Positions 1 through 8,614 of a stretch of DNA of 64,000 nt are shown here, one piece after another. The stretch covers positions 3,224,001-3,288,000 of the forward strand of contig NZ_CP030048.1 in the NCBI RefSeq assembly GCF_015291665.1, read 5' to 3'. The stretch's first letter is position 1. Each line of letters starts with the position of its first letter. Source of the DNA: Bradyrhizobium sp. CCBAU 53338 (lineage in GTDB: Bacteria; Pseudomonadota; Alphaproteobacteria; Rhizobiales; Xanthobacteraceae). The notes below the pieces were generated by a model. The model had not been told where the DNA came from, did not search any database, and was given only the letters and a program-made list of their open reading frames with translations. The position numbers and the translations under genes are program-made.

Positions 1-327
1 TTCATTTTGCTCCTGGTGTTCGCGGGACTTAGCGGGATGTGCGTAATCGGAGGAGGTGCCATCTTTTCCTTGCTCAGCGAAAAATATCCCCCCTCCATTG
101 CTACAGCCGCAGTGGGCTACGCAGAGATATTTGGCATGGGTGCGAACTTTCTTTCTCCTTGGATCATGGGAGTGGTTCTAACCGAAACGGGAGGTTCATT
201 CACTCACGGCTTCCTGGCTTTCGCCGCACTGGAAGCCATATTCGTCGTGGCGCTGCTTGTGCTGGCGCTTGAACCGAGAGCCGCGAAGAGTATCATTGAT
301 GTACGTAATCGCGTGCCGGCTAACTGA
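1..327 (+). CDS. MFS transporter, C-terminal part (5' end outside window)
   Basis: The frame is open from the first base and ends at TAA 325-327. About 108 residues are visible. They contain the last membrane segments of a major facilitator superfamily permease, with a glycine-rich helix (GGGAIFSLLSEKY) and a C-terminal hydrophobic segment. The same segment occurs almost unchanged in the complete MFS protein at 37089-38378 (GGGAIFALLSEKY, then IGYAEVFGI against VGYAEIFGM here), so the two are paralogues of the anion:cation symporter-like branch. That branch usually imports aromatic or aliphatic carboxylates. The substrate is not known. An alpha/beta hydrolase follows downstream, as in the second cluster. 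Confidence 0.85.
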   Translation, partial: FILLLVFAGLSGMCVIGGGAIFSLLSEKYPPSIATAAVGYAEIFGMGANFLSPWIMGVVLTETGGSFTHGFLAFAALEAIFVVALLVLALEPRAAKSIIDVRNRVPAN

Positions 328-750
328 AGCGCTGCTTGGTAGTCACAATCCTGCAAAGGATGAGGCCAAACCATTTGAGGCTCTCAAGAGATCGATAAGT
401 TGGTGGGTGCCGCGCTGATACCTGTTCGTGAGCCATCTCGATTCGAGAAAAGGGAATGAAGCAGGTCGATGGTTGAGCAACGGCAACACCACACCAGTGC
501 ATCGAAGGCCCTAGGCTTGGTCGACAACAAAACGTTCGTGCGGGTGCGATCCTGCACGAACGGAGGGACCTAATAGTTTAGCTCGAACCGAATGAGATTG
601 TACGCGCTGCACAATCATCGAAGGGCTTCGATCTTATGTCGCACCACGGCTTGGCCGCGAGGGGCAGCGGTGCAGCCCGGCTTGTGCCAGTGGACGCTGC
701 TCAAAGCGGTTCTCGGGGACGACAACAGTAAAACAGGCATGGAGAGTACG
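328..750. other. Intergenic region, no gene recognised
   Basis: About 420 bases between the MFS gene and the hydrolase. Apart from the inverted repeat at 533-562, no recognisable coding sequence or promoter was found on either strand. Short open frames here have no protein-like character. Confidence 0.5.
533..562. repeat. 9-bp inverted repeat downstream of the MFS gene
   Basis: CGTTCGTGC at 533-541 is the exact reverse complement of GCACGAACG at 554-562, with a 12-nt loop. No T-run follows, so it is not a canonical intrinsic terminator. It lies between the MFS gene and the hydrolase and could be a terminator stem or an operator for the hydrolase gene. Only the symmetry is seen; the role is inferred. 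Confidence 0.4.
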
Positions 751-1557
751 ATGGCCAGTAATGGCGCGATGATCACACCGGAAACATATTCAGTCGATGG
801 CATTCTCGTTGAAAGGTACTGTGCCGAGCCGGGGTCCGGGTCGCCGCGTCGAAAGATTGTTTGCGTGCACGGGGGAACGCAAGCATCGTGGGCTTGGCAA
901 GATTGTGCGCCGGCTTTTGCAGCTGCGGGCCTCGATGTGCATGCATTAAATTGGCTCGGCCGTAACGGTTCGGCACCGCTCGAGCACGATCAATTGCTCA
1001 GAATGTCCATTGCTGATGTAGTGCAGGATATTCGCAAGGTCACCCAACGATTCGATGCTCCCCCGCTGCTTGTCGGTCATTCAATGGGAGGCTTAGCCTG
1101 TCAACTCTATGCCCAGACGTACGAAACAAAGGCACTTCTCCTGCTCGCGCCTGTCGTTACGCGGGAGACGAACTCCGATCCAATCGAAATGCCGATATCC
1201 ATGGACAGTCTGTTTTCTCCGCCGCCCAGGGAGATGGCGTACACCATGTTTTTTCAAGCCCTCGATCCCGCGAGGAGCAAGCATTACTACGACCTGCTCG
1301 TTCCGGAGTCTCCAGTTCGCTGCTACGAGGCTACCCGTTTTACGCTCTCCGTGAACCCAGCGCGCATAAATGTACCGGTCCAGATCGTTTCAGGAGCGCT
1401 CGATATCTTGACGCCAGCGCCTACGGGTGAAGCGCTTGCGAAGCTTTATAATGCTGAATATCGCGTTGAACCGGAACTCGGACATAACTTGACGCTAGGC
1501 GATAAGGCTAAATGCCTAGCGGAAAGTCTGGCTCCCTGGCTCAACCAACACGCTTAG
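751..1557 (+). CDS. Alpha/beta hydrolase
   Basis: 268-residue alpha/beta-fold hydrolase. The oxyanion-hole region is VCVHGGTQASWAW. The nucleophile elbow is GHSMGG near residue 110, the acid is in SGALDILTP and the histidine in ELGHNLTL, so the catalytic triad is complete. There is no signal peptide, so it is probably cytoplasmic. The start at 751 is preferred because GGAG lies 8 bases upstream; an in-frame ATG at 739 (four residues longer) has a poorer ribosome site. An MFS gene lies upstream on the same strand, which suggests hydrolysis of an imported ester, lactone or ring-cleavage product. The substrate cannot be read from sequence. Confidence 0.85.
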   Translation: MASNGAMITPETYSVDGILVERYCAEPGSGSPRRKIVCVHGGTQASWAWQDCAPAFAAAGLDVHALNWLGRNGSAPLEHDQLLRMSIADVVQDIRKVTQRFDAPPLLVGHSMGGLACQLYAQTYETKALLLLAPVVTRETNSDPIEMPISMDSLFSPPPREMAYTMFFQALDPARSKHYYDLLVPESPVRCYEATRFTLSVNPARINVPVQIVSGALDILTPAPTGEALAKLYNAEYRVEPELGHNLTLGDKAKCLAESLAPWLNQHA

Positions 1558-2278
1558 GTAAGGGGCGCGACCCAAGCCAGCCCGGACTCTCGCGCAAGCC
1601 GATCGACCGAAGGGCTTAGCGCTATCAAAATGTTGTTGTCGAGCGCAAAGCGACCAGGTTCTGGCACCTTCTCGGCGGTCTTGATTATCAGTCGGGCATT
1701 TGATTGTTGTGAGGACGGCGATGGCGTTCCTCGTTTCCTCGGTATGAGCCGCAACACGCCATCAGGCAAGTTGTCCCGTAGCAGTGTCGGCCAGGAGTTC
1801 GCGTATGAAGGACAATTACAGGTGGTCGGGCTATCGGCAGGCGCTTCACATGCTGACACATGAGTGCACCCATGTAGAGTTTACCGAACGCTGAACGCTG
1901 CCTTTCCCGATATGCTCTTGCAGACCACGATCGGGGCTACGAGCGCTGCCGTTGGGACATTATCAAGGCTTGTTGGGACGAATAAACCGAAGCGCGGATC
2001 GATCTCATCGCAAAATCGCGTCTTGAACCAGCTGATCGCTGATCGATCGAGGCGCCGCCGCTCGTGCCGCGTTGGGTTGTCGGTCATATTCATGCGTGCC
2101 GTGTGAACGATTCAGCGCGGCCTTTTCACTTGGTCGCGGTAGCGAGCCTCTGGTGAGCATACGAAGCTGGCTAGGCAATCAAAATGCTGGCTGGCTTGGT
2201 GTGATCAACAATGCCTTACGCCCTGGTGTGCATCGACCGCGTACGGTACAACGTCGGAAATTCACCCGGATCAGGAAC
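1558..2278. other. Intergenic region with one diverged repeat
   Basis: About 720 bases between two convergent genes. No complete gene was recognised on either strand. Bases 1651-1724 resemble 45527-45597 in another intergenic region. The rest carries no feature that I can support and may be decayed sequence. Confidence 0.5.
1651..1724 (+). repeat. Diverged intergenic repeat, copy 1
   Basis: This stretch starts CGACCAGGTTCTGGC and ends GGACGGCGATGG. It aligns over about 70 bases with 45527-45597, which starts CGACCAGGTTCAGGC and ends GAAGGCGATGG. Shared internal words are TCTTGAT and CAGTCG. Some resemblance extends about 30 bases upstream of both copies. It may be the decayed end of an insertion sequence or a small dispersed repeat. 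No transposase was recognised nearby. Confidence 0.45.
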
Positions 2279-4555
2279 TTATTCCGGCGGGTAATGGACA
2301 CGCGGGGGTTTCAACTCGCCGACATATGCTTCGACCTCGACCATGGCATGCTGGCCGGAACATCCTTGAGACAGACGCGAGGACCCCCGGTCGCTGGTCA
2401 GGACATTCGGATTGCCGTGCCAGCAAAATCTGGCGTCGCTGGGGTCCGGGTCATACCATGCTCCCGTTGGAAGCTGCACAACCCCCGGTCGCACATTTGA
2501 GCTGATGCAGAGTCCGGCCAAACACGCGCCGACTTGGTTAAAGACCCGCACAATCTGGCCCTCGACAAGACCACGCGCGGCCGCATCGTCGGGATTTATT
2601 CGCAGAGGCGCGCGACCAGAAATCTTCTTTGAACGGCTATACTCGCCGACATCCAGTTGACTGTGCAGTTTATCGTGTGGCTGGTTGGCGATGAGGTGTA
2701 GCGGAAAGCGCTTCCCCCTTCCGTTTGCTCGCCAGTCCTCAGGCTCAAGCCACACTGGATGGCCCGGGCAGTCTGCATAACCGAAACTGTCGATTCTTTC
2801 AGAAAATATCTCGATGCGTCCGCTAGGAGTAGTTAGCCGATTGGCATCGGGATCAGTGCGGAAATCCGCCAGCAGCACCTGATCGTTCTGACGAACGGGA
2901 ATTTCAATATAGCGGCTTACCCAAAAGTCTTCATACGATGGCACGTGATGTCCATCTTGCGCTAGCGTTGTGCGCCATTCCTCGTAAAGAGAACGGAGCC
3001 AGTCCTCAGCCGTGCGTCCCTCGGTAAATTTGCTGCCAACCTCGAGGCGCTCAGCGAGGCGCGCGAAAATTGAGTAATCGTCTTGAGCCTGGCCATGTGG
3101 AATGGTTAGCGCCGGCATAGGGAAGAGGCGCGGGTCGCCCATGCCGGAACCGAAATCATTGCGTTCTATCGTCATCGTGCAAGGCAAAACGATATCCGCT
3201 TGTCGCGCCGTTGCCGTCCAAAAGGCATCATGCACGATCACGGTATCAGGCCGGCCGAACGCGTCGTGTAATCGACCAAGGTCCTGGTGGGCATGAAAGG
3301 GATTACCACCAGCCCAATATACAAGCCGTATGTTCGGATATTGAAGCCTTTTCCCGTCGTAGTCGTATTCCGAGCCTGGATTGAGAAGCATATCAGCAAT
3401 TCGGCTTACCGGGATGTATTTGTCGATCAGGTTCCTCAGTTGAGGAAAGGTCGGCGCTGAGGCAATGAGGTCAGGTAGGCCCAGCGCTGCGCCAGATCCG
3501 TAACCGTGACCAACACCGCCACCGGGTAGTCCCATTTGGCCGAGCATTGCAGCCAAAACCACACCTAACCATACGGGTTGCTCACCGAACTGGGTCCGCT
3601 GTAACGACCAAGCCACCCCTATCATTGTGCGAGATCGCGCCATTTCGCGAGCCAGCTCTCGTATGCGTTCCGCAGGTATTTCACAGATGCTCTCTGCCCA
3701 TTCGGGAGACTTCGGGACGCCATCGCACATGCCGTGAAGGTAGTGCGCAAAACGGTCGAAGCCAACGGTGTAACGCTCAAGGAAACGATGATCTGCGAGT
3801 TGCTCGGTATCGAGAACATGGGCCAGCGCCAGCATCATCGCGGCGTCCGACCCCGGCCGAGCAGCGATCCATTCGGCGCCCGCCGAAGGTGGATCGTCAT
3901 ATACTGGGCCCACCGAGATGAAGCGGCAGCCACGTGCTTTCGCTGAACTGATCCACTTCTCCGTTTCGTGGCGGCTAATTCCGCCGGGGGACACTGCAAA
4001 GTTCTTGGCTGGCAGACCACCGAAAGCGACAAACAACTCGGTGTGCATTGCGATGACCGACCAAGCGGTCGCCGACTTGAGTTCCCAATACATGGATCCC
4101 AGCACATGCGGCAGGACCACGCCCGCTGTGCCGAAGCTATAGTTTCCGACCGAAGCGACATACCCGCCGAGGCAGTTCAGGAATCGGTGCACTTGGCTCT
4201 GTGCGTGATGAAAACGCCCCGCACTAGCCCAGCCGTATGATCCTCCGTAGACGTGGTCGGCACCGAAGTCTCGGTAAACACGCCGCAACTCCGCGGAGGC
4301 GAGATCCAATGCCTGCTCCCACGACACAGCTACAAATCGGTCATTCCCCCGCTTCGTGGTAGGCCCCGGCCCTTGCTCCAACCACCCCGCGCGTACGTGC
4401 GGGACCGCGATTCGAGCGGGATGATGCTGTGCGGACGCCACGTTTGCGATCAGACCATTCTCCCCTGGATCCTCGTTCCATGAGCGAACATTGGTCAGCC
4501 GCTTACCATCACTTTCCGCGTCGAACGCGCCCCAGTGCGTAAGGTGCAATACCAC
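2279..4555 (-). CDS. Molybdopterin-dependent oxidoreductase, BisC/TorA/DMSO-reductase family
   Basis: 758-residue cytoplasmic molybdoenzyme of the biotin sulfoxide/DMSO reductase branch. It begins with the family signature LTHWGAF. The Mo-binding stretch GSYGWASAGRFHHAQSQ has serine at the molybdenum-ligand position, and the guanine-dinucleotide-binding C-terminal domain runs from about residue 590. No N-terminal Fe-S motif and no Tat signal are present. The start is set at GTG 4555 because AAGGAGG lies 8 bases upstream; the ATG at 4606 has no ribosome site. It is the third gene of the operon with the indolepyruvate-oxidoreductase-like pair (87 bases after it). Family members reduce S- or N-oxides; the substrate here is unknown. 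Confidence 0.88.
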   Translation of the reverse strand: MVLHLTHWGAFDAESDGKRLTNVRSWNEDPGENGLIANVASAQHHPARIAVPHVRAGWLEQGPGPTTKRGNDRFVAVSWEQALDLASAELRRVYRDFGADHVYGGSYGWASAGRFHHAQSQVHRFLNCLGGYVASVGNYSFGTAGVVLPHVLGSMYWELKSATAWSVIAMHTELFVAFGGLPAKNFAVSPGGISRHETEKWISSAKARGCRFISVGPVYDDPPSAGAEWIAARPGSDAAMMLALAHVLDTEQLADHRFLERYTVGFDRFAHYLHGMCDGVPKSPEWAESICEIPAERIRELAREMARSRTMIGVAWSLQRTQFGEQPVWLGVVLAAMLGQMGLPGGGVGHGYGSGAALGLPDLIASAPTFPQLRNLIDKYIPVSRIADMLLNPGSEYDYDGKRLQYPNIRLVYWAGGNPFHAHQDLGRLHDAFGRPDTVIVHDAFWTATARQADIVLPCTMTIERNDFGSGMGDPRLFPMPALTIPHGQAQDDYSIFARLAERLEVGSKFTEGRTAEDWLRSLYEEWRTTLAQDGHHVPSYEDFWVSRYIEIPVRQNDQVLLADFRTDPDANRLTTPSGRIEIFSERIDSFGYADCPGHPVWLEPEDWRANGRGKRFPLHLIANQPHDKLHSQLDVGEYSRSKKISGRAPLRINPDDAAARGLVEGQIVRVFNQVGACLAGLCISSNVRPGVVQLPTGAWYDPDPSDARFCWHGNPNVLTSDRGSSRLSQGCSGQHAMVEVEAYVGELKPPRVHYPPE

Positions 4556-4641
4556 TTCCTGGTCCTCCTTCTTTCTGCAGGCAGTGAGGCCGATATCAAA
4601 AGCCATAATGAGATTTTTGATCTGAAGCTGAGTAGAACGTC

Positions 4642-6195
4642 CTAATTCAAGGACACCTGAATTGTCTTGATCGCGCCGTCCAGTTCGACGCCAGCCTCGT
4701 CAATAAGCGCTGCACGTTTCAAGCGATCGAGCCAATCCGCACCGTCATTTCGCCCTACGAGCGCCGGCACGGTATTCATGACGCGATCGAACTTGGACAG
4801 ACCGCGGGCGTGGGTGTCCGAGTAGCCCTTCACCAGCCGCCGACAACGTAGAACCTCTACGGCCAGCCGGTAGTTTGTCGGCAGGGTCTCGCAGGCCGTC
4901 GTGAGCCATTTCTCCAGATGCTCAACCTCGTGCTTGTGCCGAAGGCTCGATAGTCTTGTCCCTCTCAGGGAAGCCACGATATAAAGCTGGAGAAATCCTC
5001 CGAGCCTTCGAACTTCGACTCGTCGGCCGCGATTGACGAAACGGTCTAGCGCGCGAAAGAGCGCCGGACGGTCTTCGACAAATTTTCCGATTCGCGCGGG
5101 AAGCATGCCGCATATCTCTTCCGCGCGAGGGTGAAGATACTCCGTCGAATAAACGATTTGATCGTCCTTGGCGCCAATTTCCTTGCGCATCCTAGTAAAG
5201 CGAGAAGACCTCACTTTGATGTCCGCGACGCGGATGACGTCGTCGTAAGCCATCGCGATAGCCACGTACTTTGCGGCTTCCAGGCTGAACGAAAATCCTG
5301 CCACTTCGCCACCATGTTTGCGATCGAGCTCGCTCAGTCGCTTCAGGCGATCTAGATAGGTATGTGCGTATGCTATGTTTTGAAATTCAACTAAGCGCTT
5401 CAAGCCTACGAAAGCCATCGGCTGAGCTGGCTCAGGGATCTCCGATCGCAGACGTCTCAGCAACGCATCGAGCTTGGGATGACCGGCGCTTGCCGGGATC
5501 GGATCTGACCTCTTCTCAGCTCCTCGCCGAGGCGTCTCGCGGGGGGCAGTTCGTGTTCGGTCGAACGCGGCTGCAAACGCCTTCAGACTCGCAGCAGCTC
5601 CTTTTTTGCCACCTCCAATGATCTTCTCGTAGGTCTGCTTCGGGAACGGTAGCGTCTCGGACGCTGCCAGGGCCCCCAGCATGGCTGCGGAAATCATGCT
5701 TCCATTGGCAAGAGCAAGTGCTTCCATATCGAAGGCGATAACCTTTCGCGCGGCAACGTCAGTTGCTTCGGTGACCGCGATAGGATCTCCTATGCCATCG
5801 CCCGGTGCTACCTTCTCCAGGACAGCAAAGGCCCGGTGCGTAGAGGCAATCAAGGTCGTGCGATCAGGGGTGACCAGACCGCGCAAGACCGAACGTCCGG
5901 CCTCCATAAGCTCGGCGGCGATGACCACGTCGACATCACCGGGCGTCGGCATCAGTGACAGGACAGGTGATACCCCATCGCGTGGTAGAAGGGCTTCGAT
6001 ATAGTAGATGGTCGCGCCGGTACGCTGTGCCACACCGGGCACCGAAGTTGACTGTGCGACCCAGCCTTCGGCTTCGGCAACCTCAACAATCCAATCGGCC
6101 AGTACCCCGCCACCTTGACCACCCATGGCCAAAACGGCGATCGATAGCGGCTTCTCGCGCGAAAGTTGGTCGGCCATCGGACTCAAGGCGTCCAT
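4642..6195 (-). CDS. iorB: Indolepyruvate oxidoreductase subunit beta family protein
   Basis: 517 residues. Residues 1-210 form the 2-oxoacid:ferredoxin oxidoreductase gamma-type domain (AVLAMGGQGGGVLADWI, then a VPGVAQRTGATIYYIE stretch). About 300 further residues form a C-terminal extension typical of the long rhizobial form. The start at 6195 has GTGAGGA about 8 bases upstream, and this ribosome site overlaps the stop codon of iorA, pointing to translational coupling. Together with IorA it should decarboxylate an aryl-2-oxoacid to the aryl-acyl-CoA and reduce ferredoxin. Specificity for indolepyruvate is inferred from the family. Confidence 0.88.
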   Translation of the reverse strand: MDALSPMADQLSREKPLSIAVLAMGGQGGGVLADWIVEVAEAEGWVAQSTSVPGVAQRTGATIYYIEALLPRDGVSPVLSLMPTPGDVDVVIAAELMEAGRSVLRGLVTPDRTTLIASTHRAFAVLEKVAPGDGIGDPIAVTEATDVAARKVIAFDMEALALANGSMISAAMLGALAASETLPFPKQTYEKIIGGGKKGAAASLKAFAAAFDRTRTAPRETPRRGAEKRSDPIPASAGHPKLDALLRRLRSEIPEPAQPMAFVGLKRLVEFQNIAYAHTYLDRLKRLSELDRKHGGEVAGFSFSLEAAKYVAIAMAYDDVIRVADIKVRSSRFTRMRKEIGAKDDQIVYSTEYLHPRAEEICGMLPARIGKFVEDRPALFRALDRFVNRGRRVEVRRLGGFLQLYIVASLRGTRLSSLRHKHEVEHLEKWLTTACETLPTNYRLAVEVLRCRRLVKGYSDTHARGLSKFDRVMNTVPALVGRNDGADWLDRLKRAALIDEAGVELDGAIKTIQVSLN

Positions 6196-6205
6196 TCTTG
6201 GATCC

Positions 6206-8356
6206 TCACGAAAATACGATACGTCGCGCCTCACGGCGGCGCTGCATCCATCCAATCACCGCACCGCGCATCTTAGCCAGGAAGCGGTCCCATCGCGTCG
6301 GGTTGAAAATGACGTCTGCTCGATAGAAGGAGGGGCATAACACGGCCGCCTCGGACACCTCGCCGCAGTTTCCACAGCCAACACAGCTATTGTCTATCGC
6401 GGCGACGGGATCATCCTTCAGCGGATCGTCCGTATGCTTGAGCGAGAGCGATGGGCAGCCGGATAGGCGAATGCAGGCGTGATCTCCGGTGCAGATGTCC
6501 TCATCGACGCCAAAGCGCTCCTTCACTGCGCGCTCGCCGGCGGCGACCTTCTTGTTGAACTGGGGCTTTACGCGGCGCTGCTTGTTCAACATGCATTCCG
6601 AGGACGCCACGATGATCTTCGGACCCGGCTCTTTGGTCGTCAACGCCTCGCGGAACGTGTCCCGCAGACGCCCAACGTCGTAAGTTCGATCGATTTGCTT
6701 CACCCAGGTGGCACCGACTCCCTTCACGGCTTCGACGATCGAATTCTTAGTCTTCCGCCGCGGATTGTCCGCACGCGAGGAGGGAATATCCTGCCCGCCG
6801 GTCGCGGCGGAATAGAAATTGTCGACGACGACTATGACGGTGTCTTGCTTGTTAAATACCGCATTGCCCACAGACGAGGCGATTCCGTTGTGCCAAAAAC
6901 CGCCGTCACCCATGATCGAGATGGCGCGTTTGTCCGCGGGGACGTTGAACGCCGAGGCGGATGCCGACCCGAGGCCGTAGCCCATCGTTGTCCCACCGAT
7001 GTTGAAAGGCGGCAGAATCGAAAACAGATGGCAACCGATATCCGCCGAAATGTGATGAGACCCAAGCTCCTTCTCGGTCAACTTCAGAGCGGCGAAGATA
7101 GGCCGCTCTGGGCAACCAGTACAAAAGCCCGGCGGCCGCGGAGGAACGACCTCCGCCAGTGTCTTCACCTTCTCGTGCGCTAGAATCGCCGAAGGATCAG
7201 GAATCGGGGGCTGATTTCCCAGCAGCGGACGCGCATGCGTCAGGAGGAAATCCCGTACGCCCTTTACAACCACAGGCGCCGTGTACTCTCCGCCCATTGG
7301 CAGGACGTTCTTGCCGTCCACCTTCGTATTCAGGTCGCGCCTGCGCAGTAGCGTATTGAGTGCCTGTTCGAGAAAGTCGGGAGCGCCTTCCTCGATCATC
7401 AAAACCGCCGACTTGCCGGCGCAGAAGTCCGCCATTTCATCTTCGATAATGGGGTAGGCGACGTTGAGCACGTAGAGCGGTATCTTGGACTGTCCGTAAA
7501 CGTCGGCCAAGCCGAGTTGCTGCAGTGCACGCATGACGGTGTTGTACAACCCGCCTAGCAGGATGATCCCGACGTCACCCTCGTTCGGTCCGAAGAACTC
7601 ATTGAGGCGCCTGTTTTTGATGAACCCCACCGCCGCGGGCCAGCGCCTTTCCAGTTTTTCCTTTTCGTGCAAGAAGGAGGCTGGCGGTAACACGATGCGA
7701 TTTACGTCTCGTGACGGATTCTCCATCGCCTGCCGCAGGGTAAACACCGGGCGTTTGTTGTCCTTGGCTACGAAGTGTCCGTGAACGTGACAGGTCCGAA
7801 TGCGCACCTGCAGCATGACCGGCGTATTGGTGGCCTCGGACAGCTCGAAGCCTTGCTCGACCGCCTGAACTAACATCGGCAGATTTGGCCGTGGATCTAA
7901 TAGCCACATCTGCGACTTCATTGCGAAGGCGTGGCTACGCTCCTGCATGATGGAGGAGCCCTCGCCGTAGTCTTCTCCGATAATGATCAGAGCGCCGCCA
8001 GTGACCCCACCCGAGGAAAGGTTCGAGAGCGCATCCGCAGCAACGTTCGTGCCGGCCGTTGACTTCCAGGTCACGGCGCCTCTCAACGGATACATCACGG
8101 AGGCCGACAGAGTCGCCGCCGCCGCGGCTTCGGAAGCCGAGGTTTCGAAATGCACTCCAAGGTCGTCCATCACGTCCTTGGCGTCGGCAAGCACGTCCAT
8201 CAGGTGTGAAATGGGCGACCCTGGGTAACCGGCCACATAGGACACGCCGGACTGCAGAAGAGCTTTGGTGATGGCGAGAATGCCTTCGCCCCGAAAAACC
8301 TCTCCCTCGCCAAGTCGTAGATCCTGAACCTCGCGCTCGAACGACCGCTCCGCCAT
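6206..8356 (-). CDS. iorA: Indolepyruvate:ferredoxin oxidoreductase-type alpha subunit
   Basis: 716 residues. The N-terminal pyrimidine-binding half contains GYPGSPISHLMDVL and FETSASEAAAAATLSASV. The thiamine-diphosphate half holds CTGCPERPIF, then GDGGFWHNG with VVVVDN. The C-terminus carries two [4Fe-4S] motifs (CTGDHACIRLSGCP and CVGCGNCGE...CP). The start at 8356 is fixed by AGGAGGGA 8 bases upstream; a longer frame exists but runs through the promoter. It heads the operon iorA-iorB-molybdoenzyme and is transcribed divergently from the ABC importer. The enzyme converts arylpyruvates to aryl-acetyl-CoA with reduction of ferredoxin. Substrate preference cannot be told from sequence. Confidence 0.92.
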   Translation of the reverse strand: MAERSFEREVQDLRLGEGEVFRGEGILAITKALLQSGVSYVAGYPGSPISHLMDVLADAKDVMDDLGVHFETSASEAAAAATLSASVMYPLRGAVTWKSTAGTNVAADALSNLSSGGVTGGALIIIGEDYGEGSSIMQERSHAFAMKSQMWLLDPRPNLPMLVQAVEQGFELSEATNTPVMLQVRIRTCHVHGHFVAKDNKRPVFTLRQAMENPSRDVNRIVLPPASFLHEKEKLERRWPAAVGFIKNRRLNEFFGPNEGDVGIILLGGLYNTVMRALQQLGLADVYGQSKIPLYVLNVAYPIIEDEMADFCAGKSAVLMIEEGAPDFLEQALNTLLRRRDLNTKVDGKNVLPMGGEYTAPVVVKGVRDFLLTHARPLLGNQPPIPDPSAILAHEKVKTLAEVVPPRPPGFCTGCPERPIFAALKLTEKELGSHHISADIGCHLFSILPPFNIGGTTMGYGLGSASASAFNVPADKRAISIMGDGGFWHNGIASSVGNAVFNKQDTVIVVVDNFYSAATGGQDIPSSRADNPRRKTKNSIVEAVKGVGATWVKQIDRTYDVGRLRDTFREALTTKEPGPKIIVASSECMLNKQRRVKPQFNKKVAAGERAVKERFGVDEDICTGDHACIRLSGCPSLSLKHTDDPLKDDPVAAIDNSCVGCGNCGEVSEAAVLCPSFYRADVIFNPTRWDRFLAKMRGAVIGWMQRRREARRIVFS

Positions 8357-8386
8357 GAGCTGCTTCCCTCCTGAATTAGTTGCATA

Positions 8387-8415
8387 AGCATATTTCCGAC
8401 CAAATCCCTTGTCAA
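8387..8415 (-). promoter_or_regulatory. Promoter of the iorA operon
   Basis: Reading the minus strand, a perfect TTGACA (8415-8410) is followed after exactly 17 bases by TATGCT (8392-8387), which matches the sigma-70 -35/-10 pattern. The iorA ATG lies 30 bases downstream. An imperfect palindrome centred on TTCGCGAA (8435-8451) sits just upstream, between the divergent promoters of iorA and the importer. It could be a regulator site. Confidence 0.65.
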
Positions 8416-8614
8416 ACAGTCTCAAGATATCCCGAATTTTCGCGAAGAATTGCGTGGATTTCATGTGCGGCCAATAAATCCAGATTCATACATCTTGAAA
8501 AAGTGGTGTGCCATGCTATGCTCCAATAGTTTAGACCTAAAACAAATGGCCGAGCTTGTGACGCGACCGCATGTGCTGATGGCGTCCGATGGCCTGGTAC
8601 GAGGGGAGGGGACT

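Noticed and set aside
4556..4606. ATG 4606 as start of the molybdoenzyme
   Set aside because: No ribosome site precedes it, whereas AAGGAGG lies 8 bases upstream of GTG 4555 and the family N-terminus begins there.
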